From Sabellastarte sp. h YS-2021 (taxonomy: Eukaryota; Annelida; Polychaeta; Sabellida; Sabellidae), in NCBI GenBank assembly GCA_964017235.1, contig OZ024928.1:1178001-1242000 (forward strand): DNA of 64,000 nucleotides, written 5' to 3'. The translations under genes and the position numbers were made by a program. Positions 1 to 11,800 of this stretch are shown here, one piece after another. The first letter of the stretch is position 1. Each line of letters opens with the position of its first letter. Under the pieces are notes generated by a model. It saw nothing but the letters and a program-made list of their open reading frames with translations, was not told the origin of the DNA and did not search any database.

Positions 1-1061
1 GTGAAGTTTCAGACCCATAGCTAATTACTCACCTACTCAAAATGAGTAAATGCGAATTATCTCTAAAAGTATTGCAGATAGCCAATTTTTCTCAAATAAC
101 TCATTCACCTACTTTTGGGAGAGCTTTCACTCTGTGAAGTTTCAAACCCATAGCTAATTACTCACCTACTCAAAATGAGTAAATGCGAATTATCTCTAAA
201 AGTATTGCAGATAGCCAATTTTTCTCAAATAACTCATTCACCTACTTTTGGGAGAGCTTTCACTTGGTGAAGTTTCAGACCCATAGCTAATTACTCACCT
301 ACTCAAAATGAGTAAATGCGAATTATCTCTAAAAGTATTGCAGATAGCCATTTTTTCTCAAATAACTCATTCACCTACTTTTGAGAGAGCTTTCACTCTG
401 TGAAGTTTCAGACCCATAGCTAATTACTCACCTACTCAAAATGAGTAAATGCGAATTATCTCTAAAAGTATTGCAGATAGCCAATTTTTCTCAAATAACT
501 CATTCACCTACTTTTGGAAGAGCTTTCACTTGGTGAAGTTTCAGACCCATAGCTAATTATTCACCTACTCAAAATGAGTAAATGTGAATTATCTCTAAAA
601 GTATTGCAGATAGCCAATTTTTTTCAAATAACTCATTCACCTACTTTTGGGACAGCTTTCACTCTGTGAAGTTTCAGACCCATAGCTATTTATTCACCTA
701 CTCAAAATGAGAAAATGCTAATTATCTGTAAAAGTATTGCGGATACCCAATTTTTATCAAATACTCATTCATCTACTTGTGGGAGAGCTTTCACATGGTG
801 AAGTTTCAGACCCATAGCTAATTACTCACCTACTCAAAATGAGTAAATGCGAATTATCTCTAAAAGTATTGCAGATAGCCAATTTTTCTCAAATAACTCA
901 TTCACCTACTTTTGGGAGAGCTTTCACTTGGTGAAGTTTCAGACCCATAGATAATTATTCACCTACACAAAATGAGTAAATGTGAATTATCTCTTAATAG
1001 TATTGCAGATAGCCAATTTTTCTCAAATAACTCATTCACCTACTTTTGGAAGAGCTTTCAC
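1..1061. repeat. 133-bp satellite array, about 8 copies
   Basis: Tandem monomers of 133 bp begin GTGAAGTTTCAGACCCATAG (starts at 1, 134, 267 and so on). A variant monomer (GCTATTTATTCACC, CTAATTATCTGTAAAAG, GCGGATACCC) starts near 672, 388 bp from the array end. The same variant occupies the same place relative to the array end in the 36-40 kb copy, so the two arrays are recent copies of one another. Confidence 0.95.
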
Positions 1062-1567
1062 ACACGAAAATGAAAAATTGTGAATATCTCGGAAAAGCTA
1101 TTTCTTCTGCTTTAATGCTCGGCGGGAGATACACACCGCGGCAGTGGTCTTGACAAAAATTGTTGTCTCCCCAAAAATGGTGGCCATTTTGAATTTTCAA
1201 AGTTTTTGCAAAACACAAAAATGCTTATATCTCGAAAACCGTGCTATATGGAGCGAACTCAACAAAATTTTGGACCTGCTGGGTATCTCTGCAGAGTAGC
1301 CATGCCAATTTTCAAAATATTTTTGTCTCGCCAAATATAGCGGACATTTTGAATTTTTTAATTTTTTGCAAAACACAAAAATGCTTATATCTTGAAAACC
1401 GTGCTAGATAGAGCAGACTGCGCTGACTTTGGTTGCCACAACAGTATAAGGCTAGAAACGAAGCATTTTCTTAATACTTTAGCACTCACCTTTATATCCT
1501 TTTCGGGACGCTTTGTTTTTGCTATGCAAAAAGATTATCTTTTTTTTTTTTGCAAGCGATCCTCTAG
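1..1567. mobile_element. Family-1 hairpin element, right part (left end outside window)
   Basis: Right-hand part of a repeat element that is nearly identical to 38,700-40,316. It holds a 133-bp satellite array, then about 500 bp with the phrase ATATCTCGAAAACCGTGCTA, a CGGGACGCTT box at 1504-1513, and the terminus GCAAGCGATCCTCTAG ending at 1567. The sequence after CTAG (TT then AGATTTTGGCATTG) matches the interior of another family-1 copy near 35,389, so this copy landed inside its own family at a TT dinucleotide with no visible target-site duplication. No protein is encoded; the short ORFs are shadows of repeats. Helentron-like non-autonomous origin is inference. Confidence 0.7.
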
Positions 1568-2648
1568 TTAGATTTTGGCATTGATTGGTTAAGAAATGGC
1601 CGAGTAATTAATAATTAATTAATCATTATGAATTTTCCAAATAAGGAAAACACAAAAATGGCTGTATCTCGAAAACCGTGCGCTATAGAGAGATTTTGAC
1701 GAAATTTTTGACCCACAGGGTATCTCTGCAGAGTAGCCATTCCAATGTTCATAAAGAAATTGTCTCGTCAAAAATGGCAGCCATTTTGAATTTTCGAATT
1801 TTTCGCAAAAATTGCAAAAGACAAAAATGTTTATATCTCGAAACCATGCTAGATAGAGTGATTTCGACGAAATATTTGACCCACATGGTATCTCTGTAGA
1901 GTAGCCATCCCAATTTTCAGAAAAATTTTCTCTTGCCAAAAATGGCAGCCATTTTGAATTTTCAAATTTTTTCGCAAAAATTGCAAAACACAAAAATGCT
2001 TATATCTCATAAACTGTGCATGATAGAGATATCGACGATATTTTTGACCCACAGGTTATCTCTGCTGATTAATTAGCACATTATTCAAAAAAATTTATCT
2101 CGCCAAAAATGGCGGCAATTTTGAATTTTCAAATTTTTTGCAAAATTTACAAAAGACAAAAATGCTTATATCTCGAAAACCACGCTAGATAGAGCAATTT
2201 CGATGAAATTTTCGACCCACAGAGTATCTCTGCAGGGTAGCCATTCCAATTTTCAAAAACTTTTTGTCTCACCAAAAATGGCGGCCATTTTGAATTTTTC
2301 GAATTTTTCGCAAAAATTGCAAAACACAGAAATGCTTATATCTCGAAAACTGTGCTAGATAGGGCGATTTCGACGACTTTTATGACCCACAGGGTATCTC
2401 TCCAGAATAGGCATCCCAATTTTTAAAAAGTTATTGTCCCGCCAAATATGGCGGCCATTTTGAATTTTCCAGTTTTCCACAAAAATCGCAAAACAATTTT
2501 TGACCCATAGCCATCTGGATCTAGCCATCACAACAGTATAAGGCTATAAGCAGAGCATTTCCTTAATACTTTAGCACTCGCCTTTATATCCTTTTTGGGA
2601 CGCTTTGACAGCAAAAACATTATTTTTTTTTTGCAAGCGATCCTCTAG
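1568..2648. mobile_element. Outer family-1 copy, right half with ~178-bp repeats
   Basis: Continuation of the family-1 copy into which the first element inserted. It contains about five degenerate units of roughly 180 bp, each with ATATCTCGAAAACCGTGCTA, GATTTCGACGAAATTTTTGA, a GGTATCTCTGCAGAGTAGCC-like phrase and ATGGCGGCCATTTTGAATTT. It closes with GGGACGCTT at 2597-2605 and GCAAGCGATCCTCTAG at 2648. The terminus lies only 27 bp upstream of an ATG2 exon, so the element abuts the 3' splice site. Confidence 0.7.
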
Positions 2649-2675
2649 TTTTATTATTTTATTTCATTTTCACAG

Positions 2676-2842
2676 ATTCCTCCTCAGACTCAGAAGAAAG
2701 TAGTGACTTCTTTCCATCTGTGAATGAACAGCGGCAAAAGTCTCGCAGAAAACATCAGGCTGACAGACTGAGTGGTCAGAGCAAGATGTGTGTCAGTCTG
2801 AACGTAGGCAAAGGCAGACTCACTACATGTATGCACACAAAG
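2676..2842 (+). CDS. ATG2: ATG2 exon 1 of those visible
   Basis: Acceptor TTTCATTTTCACAG, donor AAG|GTAAGG. The exon starts two bases into a codon and ends in phase 0, giving an acidic serine-rich stretch (SSSDSEESSDFFPS), a basic segment (QKSRRKH) and SLNVGKGRLT. It resembles the linker before the beta-rich middle of ATG2. Its acceptor sits 27 bp after a family-1 element terminus. This is the least conserved exon, but its phase joins the next exon exactly. Confidence 0.75.
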
Positions 2843-5800
2843 GTAAGGCAGATGTATCAGTGTGAACATAGGCAAACTACACACAATAGTGTGTAACCAA
2901 TCAGATTGCAGCAATTAGTCACATGAGCCATTGCATTACAACAAGGTCACTTGACTGTAAAATTAAATTTTGAATTGTGTTTTTTTTGGTTGAGCATGAC
3001 CAGAAAAACACTGGTACTGTGTAATGTTTCTTTTGTGAAGATTTATACTCACCAACTCTACTGTCAATCATCTGCCACTGTGGCCTAGCAGGTAACACAC
3101 TTGTCTAGGAACTCGGAGGACGTGGCTTCAAACCCAGGTACAGGCAGATACATAGTGGCTCCGATCACCACTTAAATCCTACCCCAGTGGCAGGCTAAAG
3201 AACCTCAAGGACGTTGATAAATGGTCATCCTTTGGGCCTCTATCTTCCAGTTAGGGGAATGTCAGTTACTTGTGAGTTGGGGCTGTACCTGTGCAGTCAG
3301 AAGGGTTAAATAGCGCTTTGAGTCCTGTAGTATATGGAAATATGGCGCCGAGTATAAATACACAATACAATACTCTAAAATTATCCATGTTAAATCTCCC
3401 GTCTCAGCTGTTTCACCCACTGTTTTGTAATGTATTTGGGCTGCAACTTGGCTATTTTATACTTGGTGTGAAGGCTTTTCTCTGAGAGCAGGTTTCCTAA
3501 ACAAGGTTGTGTGGTATTCACACAAGCCTCGATTACTGACCCAGATAAAGCATGATATTACACTGGATTACTGACCCAGATAAAGCATGATATTACACTA
3601 GATTAGTGACCCAGATAAAGCATGATAGTACAGTGGATTACTGACCCAGATAAAGCATGATATTACACTGGATTACTGAACCAGATAAAGCATGATAGTA
3701 CAATGGATTACTGATCCAGATAAAGCATGATATTACACTGGATTACTGAACCAGATAAAGCATGATAGTACAATGGATTACTGATCCAGATAAAGCATGA
3801 TATTACACTGGATTACTGGCCCAGATAAAGCATGATATTACACTGGATTACTGACCCAGATAAAGCATGATAGTACACTGGATTACTGATCCAGATAAAG
3901 CTTGATAATACAATGGATGACTGACCCAGATCAAACATGATAGTACAATGGATTACTGACCCAGATAAAGCATGATAGTACACTGGATTACTGACCCAGA
4001 TAAAACATGATAGTACAATGGATTACTGACCCAGATAAAACATGATAGTACAATGGATTACTGACCCAGATAAAACATGATAGTACAATGGATTACTGAC
4101 CCAGATAAAGCATGATAGTACACTGGATTACTGACCCAGATAAAACATGATATTACATTAGATTACTGACCCAGATAAAACATGATAGTACAATGGATTA
4201 CTGACCCAGATAAAGCATGATAATACAATGGATTACTGACCCAGATAAAACATGATAGTACAATGGATTACTGACCCAGATAAAACATGATATTACACTA
4301 GATTACTGACCCAGATAAAACATGATAGTACAATGGATTACTGACCCAGATAAAGCATGATAATACAATGGATTACTGACCCAGATAAAGCATGATAGTA
4401 CACTGGATTACTGACCCAGATAAAACATGATATTACACTAGATTACTGACCCAGATAAAACATGATAGTACAATGGATTACTGACCCAGATAAAGCATGA
4501 TAATACAATGGATTACTGACCCAGATAAAGCATGATAGTACAATGGATTACTGACCCAGATAAAACATGATAGTACAATGGATTAGTGACCCAGATAAAA
4601 CATGATAGTACACTGAATTACTGACCCAGATAAAACATGATAGTACAATGGATTACTGACCCAGATAAAGCATGATAGTACACTGGATTATTGACCCAGA
4701 TAAAGCATGATAGTACAAAGGTGAATATTCTGTGTTTTAGTTGAGACCTGAAAACTTTATTCTTATTCATCTTTATCCCCTTCATGTGCTTCATGTGGCA
4801 ACAAGGTAGCACAATTGTCTTTGACGCATTTGAGTTGAATCTCAGTTTGAGGTGAATCTCAGTCTGCAATTCACAAAAGATTACCTTAAACTCAATCACA
4901 GTTGCAAACTAACACTGAGTTTAAGGTTACAACAATGTTTTTTTTTTTTTTTTTGTTTTTTTTTTTTTTTTTGTTTTGTTTTTTTTGGGGGGGGGGGGGG
5001 GGGGGGGGGGGAATGGTAATTAGGATTTCATCATTGAAATTAAACATGTACATTTTTATTGCGTTAATACATCCTATCCAATGGACAATTGCTAATCCGG
5101 TCGGCGCAGACCGACCCGCCAAACATCAGAAAAAGACGTCCTGTGTTTCCACCGGCCGGCTGGTCTCAGTATTGTGTACTCCCCAGGTGGTTTTTTGTGA
5201 GAATACTGAATAATTCTTTTTGAAACTTTATTATTTTATTCTACATAGTGTATAGATCATTATGTCCTCTCCTAGTCAACACCGTGGGGGTTGTGGGCAC
5301 ATGATGGCTGGCTTTGATCCACATAGCATCTGTGCACGCTGTCACGACAAGAAGAAGGGTCAGGACCCTTGCGTTGAAAAACCAGACTCTGATGGTTTGC
5401 ACTGTAACACCTTGACACCTGAACAATTAGCCCAGCTCTCCACACCCTTGTTATAAGTTGAAGAAAGAAAAGCGAGAGGCCAAGTCTTCTACCCCAGCTA
5501 AAGAACCTTCTACAGACAGTCTCAGTCCCACCCTTGTGGATCCGGCACTTGTGTTGGTAGTGGGGGTTGTGGATGGCCAAAGCACCTCTAGGTCGCCTGG
5601 TTTGAGTGAGCAGCTGGCTGAGAAGAAAAGGAAGGCAGAAGGCAAAAAGTCTACATCTTCTAAGTCAGTCAAACCAGACAAGGCAGTGAAATCATCTTCC
5701 AGCCGACCACTGCCTTCTACCTCTACCGACCAAGAAAAGTCTGCCTCTAGCCAACCATCTACATCTTCCTCTACCGATTCCAGATTTGCTGAACTTGACC

Positions 5801-8800
5801 AGAAATGGTCGGACCAGTTCAACCGGTTGGAAGCATTGTTAATGGCTAGAACTCTGGACCGACCACAAGATCCGACCTTCAGCATTGTTAAGGTGGCACC
5901 GACCCACACCCTACCTGCTAATGAGGTCAGAACTGAGCCTTTTCTGAAACCTACCAACCAGCCTCCTCAGCTCACCGACCGACCTTCTGCTGCTGAGTTG
6001 CTGGCCACCGACCCTGCTAAACACAGGTCTGCTACCAAGTCTACTACTGATGCAGCTCAGTCCTCTGAACCGACCTGCCAACAGACCTCCCAGAGGCACC
6101 TTGCCAGTGCTTTTGATACTACCAGGAAGGACTGTTCTTCTTCAAGTGATTCAGAGTCAGACAGCCTCTCATCCGACCGGCCACCAGTGGATATTTGTGT
6201 TGAAGAGGTTGATTACAGTGCTACTACGTCAGATGATAACCCCTTTGCGGGTCCCAACCTTCAGACTCCTGGCAAGGTGTCAGTCAACCTCCCTACAGAT
6301 GAGTGGCTTTGTCGGAAGATGAGAAAACTGAATCTAACACTGGTACAGGGCTATCCGACACGTATTTCAGAAGCAGGAGGTCTGTTGAGGACCAGTTTGT
6401 GTGCCCGGCCAAATGGCAAGGGAAATGATATGGTCTGCACACCGACCAGAAGAAGGACACTATTGACACTATTTCCTCATGGAACACTGGCTCTTCACAC
6501 TTAAATAGCATATATTTGAGAATTGTCAGGCAGGCTGGAATTGCAACCAACCCTCCTCTGTCCCGGCCCATCTCACAAGAAAGCTTACGCAAGTGGGAGA
6601 AGTCGGCACGGGAGTCATCAGTGATCTGTAATCAAACAGCTGGATTTAATTGTTGCCTGCTTAAGGTCCAACAAAATATAGACACAGCTGAAAGCCATCC
6701 GAGTGGAGTCTAAGGGGAAGACAGCAGCCAAGGTTTCATCAGCAGTCGACGAATTGCAGTATTTGTTGGACTTTTAAGTCCAGTGTATGTCAGGCCATGG
6801 CCAAGACAATGGAACATTTAACCGACTTTGTTGTGTCACCAGCATTTATGCTAAGTGGCATATAGGGATCGCTTCGTCATCCAATTTTGTGGTGTCGGCG
6901 GCGTCATCTGTCATCGTCACAATTTGTATTCCGGACAGTATCTCAAAAATGGCTTGTCAGATTTAATTCAAACTTGGCATGTGGATGTAACTGGTCCTGG
7001 GGGTGTTCTGTATAGTTTTGTGACCTTAAACTCCCACTAGTAAAATACTTAAACTCAATTTAAGTTTTTTTGTTTCCGGAGAATATCTCAAAAATGGCTT
7101 GATGGATTCAATTCAAATTTGGCATGTGGTTGTAACTAGTTTTGAAGGTGTCATATTTTAAGGTGACCTTAAACTCCCTTATATAAAAATTTTATTGCGT
7201 TAATACATCTTACCTAGTGGACAGATGCATTTGTCCGGCACCATGCCAGTTTCGCCAAACGTTAGAAAAAAACGTCCTGAGCTGGGCTCTGGCCGGGACC
7301 GGTAGTGTCCTGTTCATTCGCCAGGTGGCTGTGTAGCCTACCTGCCGGTGTACTGCGCATGCTCGCACATGCGCTCTTCCTCATTTTGTTTGGCGCGTGA
7401 AGGAACACTTGGATTTTAAGAGAAACTTTTAAATTTTATTTTATATATGGTCTAACTGTAGTTTAAACAGTATTTTTGTGTGAATTTTGTGTTTGAACTA
7501 TCATGGCATCTCCTAGTGATAGAAAGGGACAACGAAGAGGTTCTTGTGGCCATGTTATGGCGAATGTTGATTTGCACGATAAATGTGCGAGATGCCGCGA
7601 GAAATTTATTGGTGAAGATGACTGTGTGTTAAAAAAGCCTTGTAAGATTTGTGATGGCTTTTCGGAATCTCAACGGGAGTTATTGTCTACCCCTACTTAT
7701 AGAATACGGAAAGACAAGAAAGTAGGATTATTAGTTTCACCCAAAGAGGTAACTGTTCTCAGTACTGTTGATAGTGAACCTACCAATCTCCATCTGGAGC
7801 TATGGCGCAGGTTCCGGCTCAGCCTCCCGTTGATCCTCCTTCTGTTGCTTCCTCTTCATCTCAACAGTCTTCCTATGTCACTGCAGAGCAATTTTCAGCC
7901 ATGTCTGATAGATGGGCAGAGCAGTTTGCCCGTATGGAGGCACTATTGTCCAGGGGAAATATATTTTCAACACCGGTGTCTGCAGTTAAGCCTATTGACA
8001 CACAGTCTTTGATTTCTACAACTCCCTTTGTCCCTCCAGCTACCCAACCCGCCGGTCCAGTCGAGGTTCTGGTAGCTGTTGAGGAGGCGTCTACACATAA
8101 GACAGGTGATGACAAAGAAAAAAAGAAGAAGTCTCACAAATCAAGGAAGCATGACAAACCGGTTTACGAATCTAATTCAGCAAAAGCCATTCAGAAAATG
8201 GACTCTAAGCCTGAGAAAAGAAAGGACCGGTCGGCATCTCCGGTCCGGAAACACTCTTCTACCAAAGGAACTTCTCATTCACCCAAAGCTGTTCACAGCT
8301 CCGGTCCGGAGTCTGTCAAACAGCCAGTGGCTAACAAGGGTGAATCTAGCCTGTTTTCCTCAAACCCTGATGCTTCTGTCGCCAGTACGGGTAAATCATC
8401 AACTGCTTCTATGCATCCCGGTCATGGGCAGCCATCTACCGGAGCTTGTGCTTTACCACCGGATACAGGCTTTGAACATTATGAACAGATTTCAGATGAG
8501 GACACTTTCGACCGGTCTGGGGAAGCTTCTGGTTCCGATGATGGACACTTGTCTGATACCACCGAAACACCAGAGCAGACAGAAGAAATGTCCTACAGGG
8601 AAACTGTCCAATCAGCACGTAGTTATAAGGGTTGGCATCACATCCCTACATTTGAAACCAGTTATTCTGAGCCGGACAAGTCCAACAATCCCTGGGAAAA
8701 ACCCCAGGAAGCAGACGCGTGTTTCAGTTGCTATGCCACCGGATGACTGGCTGTGCCAGAAGTTGGAGAGACTCAACAGCAGTGGAGGGCTACCCGTCGA

Positions 8801-11800
8801 GGTCTCAGGACTCTGCAGGACTTAAACGGGATCAATTTATAAAAGTGCCAAAATCCCAGTCGAAATGGTACACCATGCACTTGTTGAAGCCAGATGGCCC
8901 TCAGAGACCCGGTCGTTCTGTTTTTAACTGGAGGAATACTGAAGCGAAAGTGAACTCTCAGTTCCCTCGAATTACTAAGGCCTCAGCGTACCCGTCCACG
9001 GGTCCACCTTCCAGACCTGTGTCCCAGGAATCCCTCCGTCAGTGGGAAAGGGCGGCCAGGGAAGACAGTTATATCATAAACCATGCTGCAGGTTTTAGTC
9101 GTTGTGCCACGGAACTTCAGGACAAAATGTCTCCGAATGTTACTATCCTGTCCTCCCGGCTTTCCAAGGGTAAATCTCAAAAAGAAGTCTCAGATGCTTT
9201 GAACGACCTGCGTGATCTTCCACCAGAGAGTTTTGATTGCTATGGGCACGTCCCTTCAGCATCTAGCTGATAGCTTTTGTGTTCACATGTCCAATTTGAT
9301 ATTGCTAAGACGAGACTCTTACTTGGACTATGTCAAACCAGGGGTGAAGCAGGATACCATGAACAGTTTACGAAATGCTCCCTTGTTTGGCTATGCACTT
9401 TTTCCAGATGCAGCTATCATGAAAGCTGAACAGGATATCCAGAAGGCCGAATCTTCTAGTGTTGCTCAGGGACCCGGACCGGGTGCTCCTCAGCACACTG
9501 CTTGGAGAGGATCACATCGTTACAAACCCTATGACCGTCGGGATAGAAAACCCTCCTCTTCTGAACAAACTGCGCGTCAGGTCTATATGGGTTTGAACCC
9601 AAATTGGTTGGGGTAAAATCTCCAACAACTGTGTATAATTTGCAGCTGAAAACTGCCATCTGGACAGCAAGTCTGCCAATGTGTTGTCTTTGCCTGGGAT
9701 ATGGCAAACAAGTATCTGTATATTGAAAAGTGCACAGATTAACCATACATTCCTGGCCATCAGAGCGAGAGTAGCATCTCTGGCCCTACCTTTCTGGAGT
9801 ACCTCAACTACTGCCATATTGTCACAGTGTATTTTAATTCGTTTATTTGACCAGTGTACGGCCCATACTTTAAGGGCCACAACTATATTAAGGAGTTCCA
9901 AGTGAACTATGTTATAATTGTTATAGTTTTTGGGTATGGGTAAAGCATACACCATGGATTCGAAACTAGCTCCCAGGCCTGACAAGCAGGCATCCAAATG
10001 TACCTCTGTGTGGCAATAATTTGTATCATAATACGTAACCCCATTGTACTGTGTTAAGAATTGGTTAAACCAGGCTAAATCATTTCTGAAATCTTGGGTA
10101 TTTAGAATCTTGCGACTTTGAACATTATTTCTAAGCATTTGCAACATTCTATTCAAGAAATACCTGGAGTGTTTGACGCATCTGGTAACATAAAGCAAAG
10201 ATCCGAGAAGAGACTGTAAATCTTGTTTGCTGCAGTATGTTTTTGTAGTCCAACACGCACATAACTGTGTAATTTCTTGCAACTTGTCTGCAGGGATGGA
10301 AACAGTTTTGGTGATAGAATCAACCAAGATGCCTAGACATGTTACAGAAGTGGATGGAGGTACTAGCTTTTTCAAGCTGATGTCAAGGCCTAGTTCTGAC
10401 AATAATTCCTTCAAAAATGTGAATGAAGAGTGTATTTCAGAGGGCAATCCAGTATATATTAGATCGTCAATATGATTAAACAAGTTAGGGAAGCCATTTT
10501 GGGCCATAATGTAGCGAATGGCGTCTGGCGTCTAAATCCAAAAGCCACCGATCGCTCAAGGAAATACTTATCGTGGAACTGTATACCAAGGAGATCTATA
10601 TCTGCAGGATCGACCTTTATATGGCGAAAAGCCCTGCTGATATCGATTTTATACATTTGAGCAGAAGTGCCTAAATTTTTCAATGAATTAGTTATGGTGT
10701 CAACAGACGGGTAGCGAAGGTCATATTCTGTACCTAAGTATACATCTTTTTTCACTCCATCGTTAACAGAGGCACCCTTGGGCCAGCTAAGGTCCATGAT
10801 AGTTCTTTTACTATTAGAATTTTGCTTGTCCCTAACTAAGAGGGATGAAACATGCATACATATGGGCTTAGAATCAAAAGGACCTAACATAGCATTGTGA
10901 TCAATCTCTTCCTGAATGAATTGGCTGATATGCTGTGAATTCTGAATAGCTGAAGTGTGATTTACTTCTGTGGAATTCAGAGTACAGTTCCTATCGAAAT
11001 CGAGAGGGAATCCGAATTCTAATAAGTCACATAATTGCTGGTCCCAATAATCAGACAAGTGGGCCCTCCAGGCCTTAATATTGAGGCCAGATTGTACGGG
11101 AATGTGACATTTCATGTAATTTGGAGTTTTTGTGGCCTTAATTAGTTGATGGGCTTCTAAGGTATTCGGAACATTTTGCCAGTGAACTACCTCCCCAGTA
11201 TATACTCGTAAAGGGGCTTTAGGTATGAAGCCAAAGGTATTTGCAATTGTCTTGCCAATATGCGGCTTCCCATGTGTGAGAGATGCAACTTCATTTTCAG
11301 TAGTAACACAAGACTCAAAGATAGGGTCTATATATTGCGGTTCTGAGTTTCTGGATGGTATCTGTTCACCAATAGGCCTGTGCATGCTAAATTCCCCTGC
11401 AAGTGTAGCCTGGCAGACATTTGTACTCTCTAAGTGATTTTTAGCTTACTGGCCAACGGCCGTAAGCTAATGGCATGGCCTGGCGTCGTCTTCGTTGTTG
11501 TTGTTGTTGTCGTCAACAATTTTTTCCAGCCTCTTCTCCTCAGAAACTACTGCACCGATTTCTTTGAAATTTGGTATGGAGCTTCCTTGTTTGTATTACA
11601 GCCTTCAGCTATTCCCTTTGCCAAGAAAAAAACCCCAGTTTTGTTTTTTTTCCCACCAATAATTTGTTTTCTTGGGAAGCCAACAAGGGCTTAACATTCG
11701 ACTGTATACTATATATATATACTATATATGCATTTACAGCATTTGAAAGGCTGTGCTTGTCATTATTCAGACCTTGCAAAACTTCCTCTAATTGAGGCTC

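Larger units (their letters stand above)
7190..9565 (+). mobile_element. DIRS-B: 5' fragment of a second DIRS element
   Basis: Begins with a canonical DIRS left terminus (TTTTATTGCGTTAATACATC at 7190) and runs through gag, then stops abruptly near 9565 where an opposite-strand Ngaro/Pat-like element begins. Its terminal repeat (GCCAAACGTTAGAAAAAAACG, CGCCAGGTGGCTG) differs from DIRS-A, so it is a separate copy of a related subfamily. No ORF2 or YR from this copy is present. Confidence 0.8.

Noticed and set aside
1036-2052. Several short ORFs on both strands
   Set aside because: They translate the 133-bp and ~178-bp repeats; the same peptides recur at 35-36 kb and 39.8 kb.
3528-4715. CRISPR-like regular 35-bp units
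   Set aside because: Units are contiguous with no unique spacers, and the context is a eukaryotic intron. It is a minisatellite.
4892-5213. Poly-Lys/poly-Pro and poly-Phe/poly-Gly ORFs
   Set aside because: Readings of the T/G homopolymer tract.
11609-11745. C-terminal part of the Ngaro-like gag ORF (YIVYIYSIQSN...)
   Set aside because: Belongs to the inserted hairpin-headed repeat, not to Gag.
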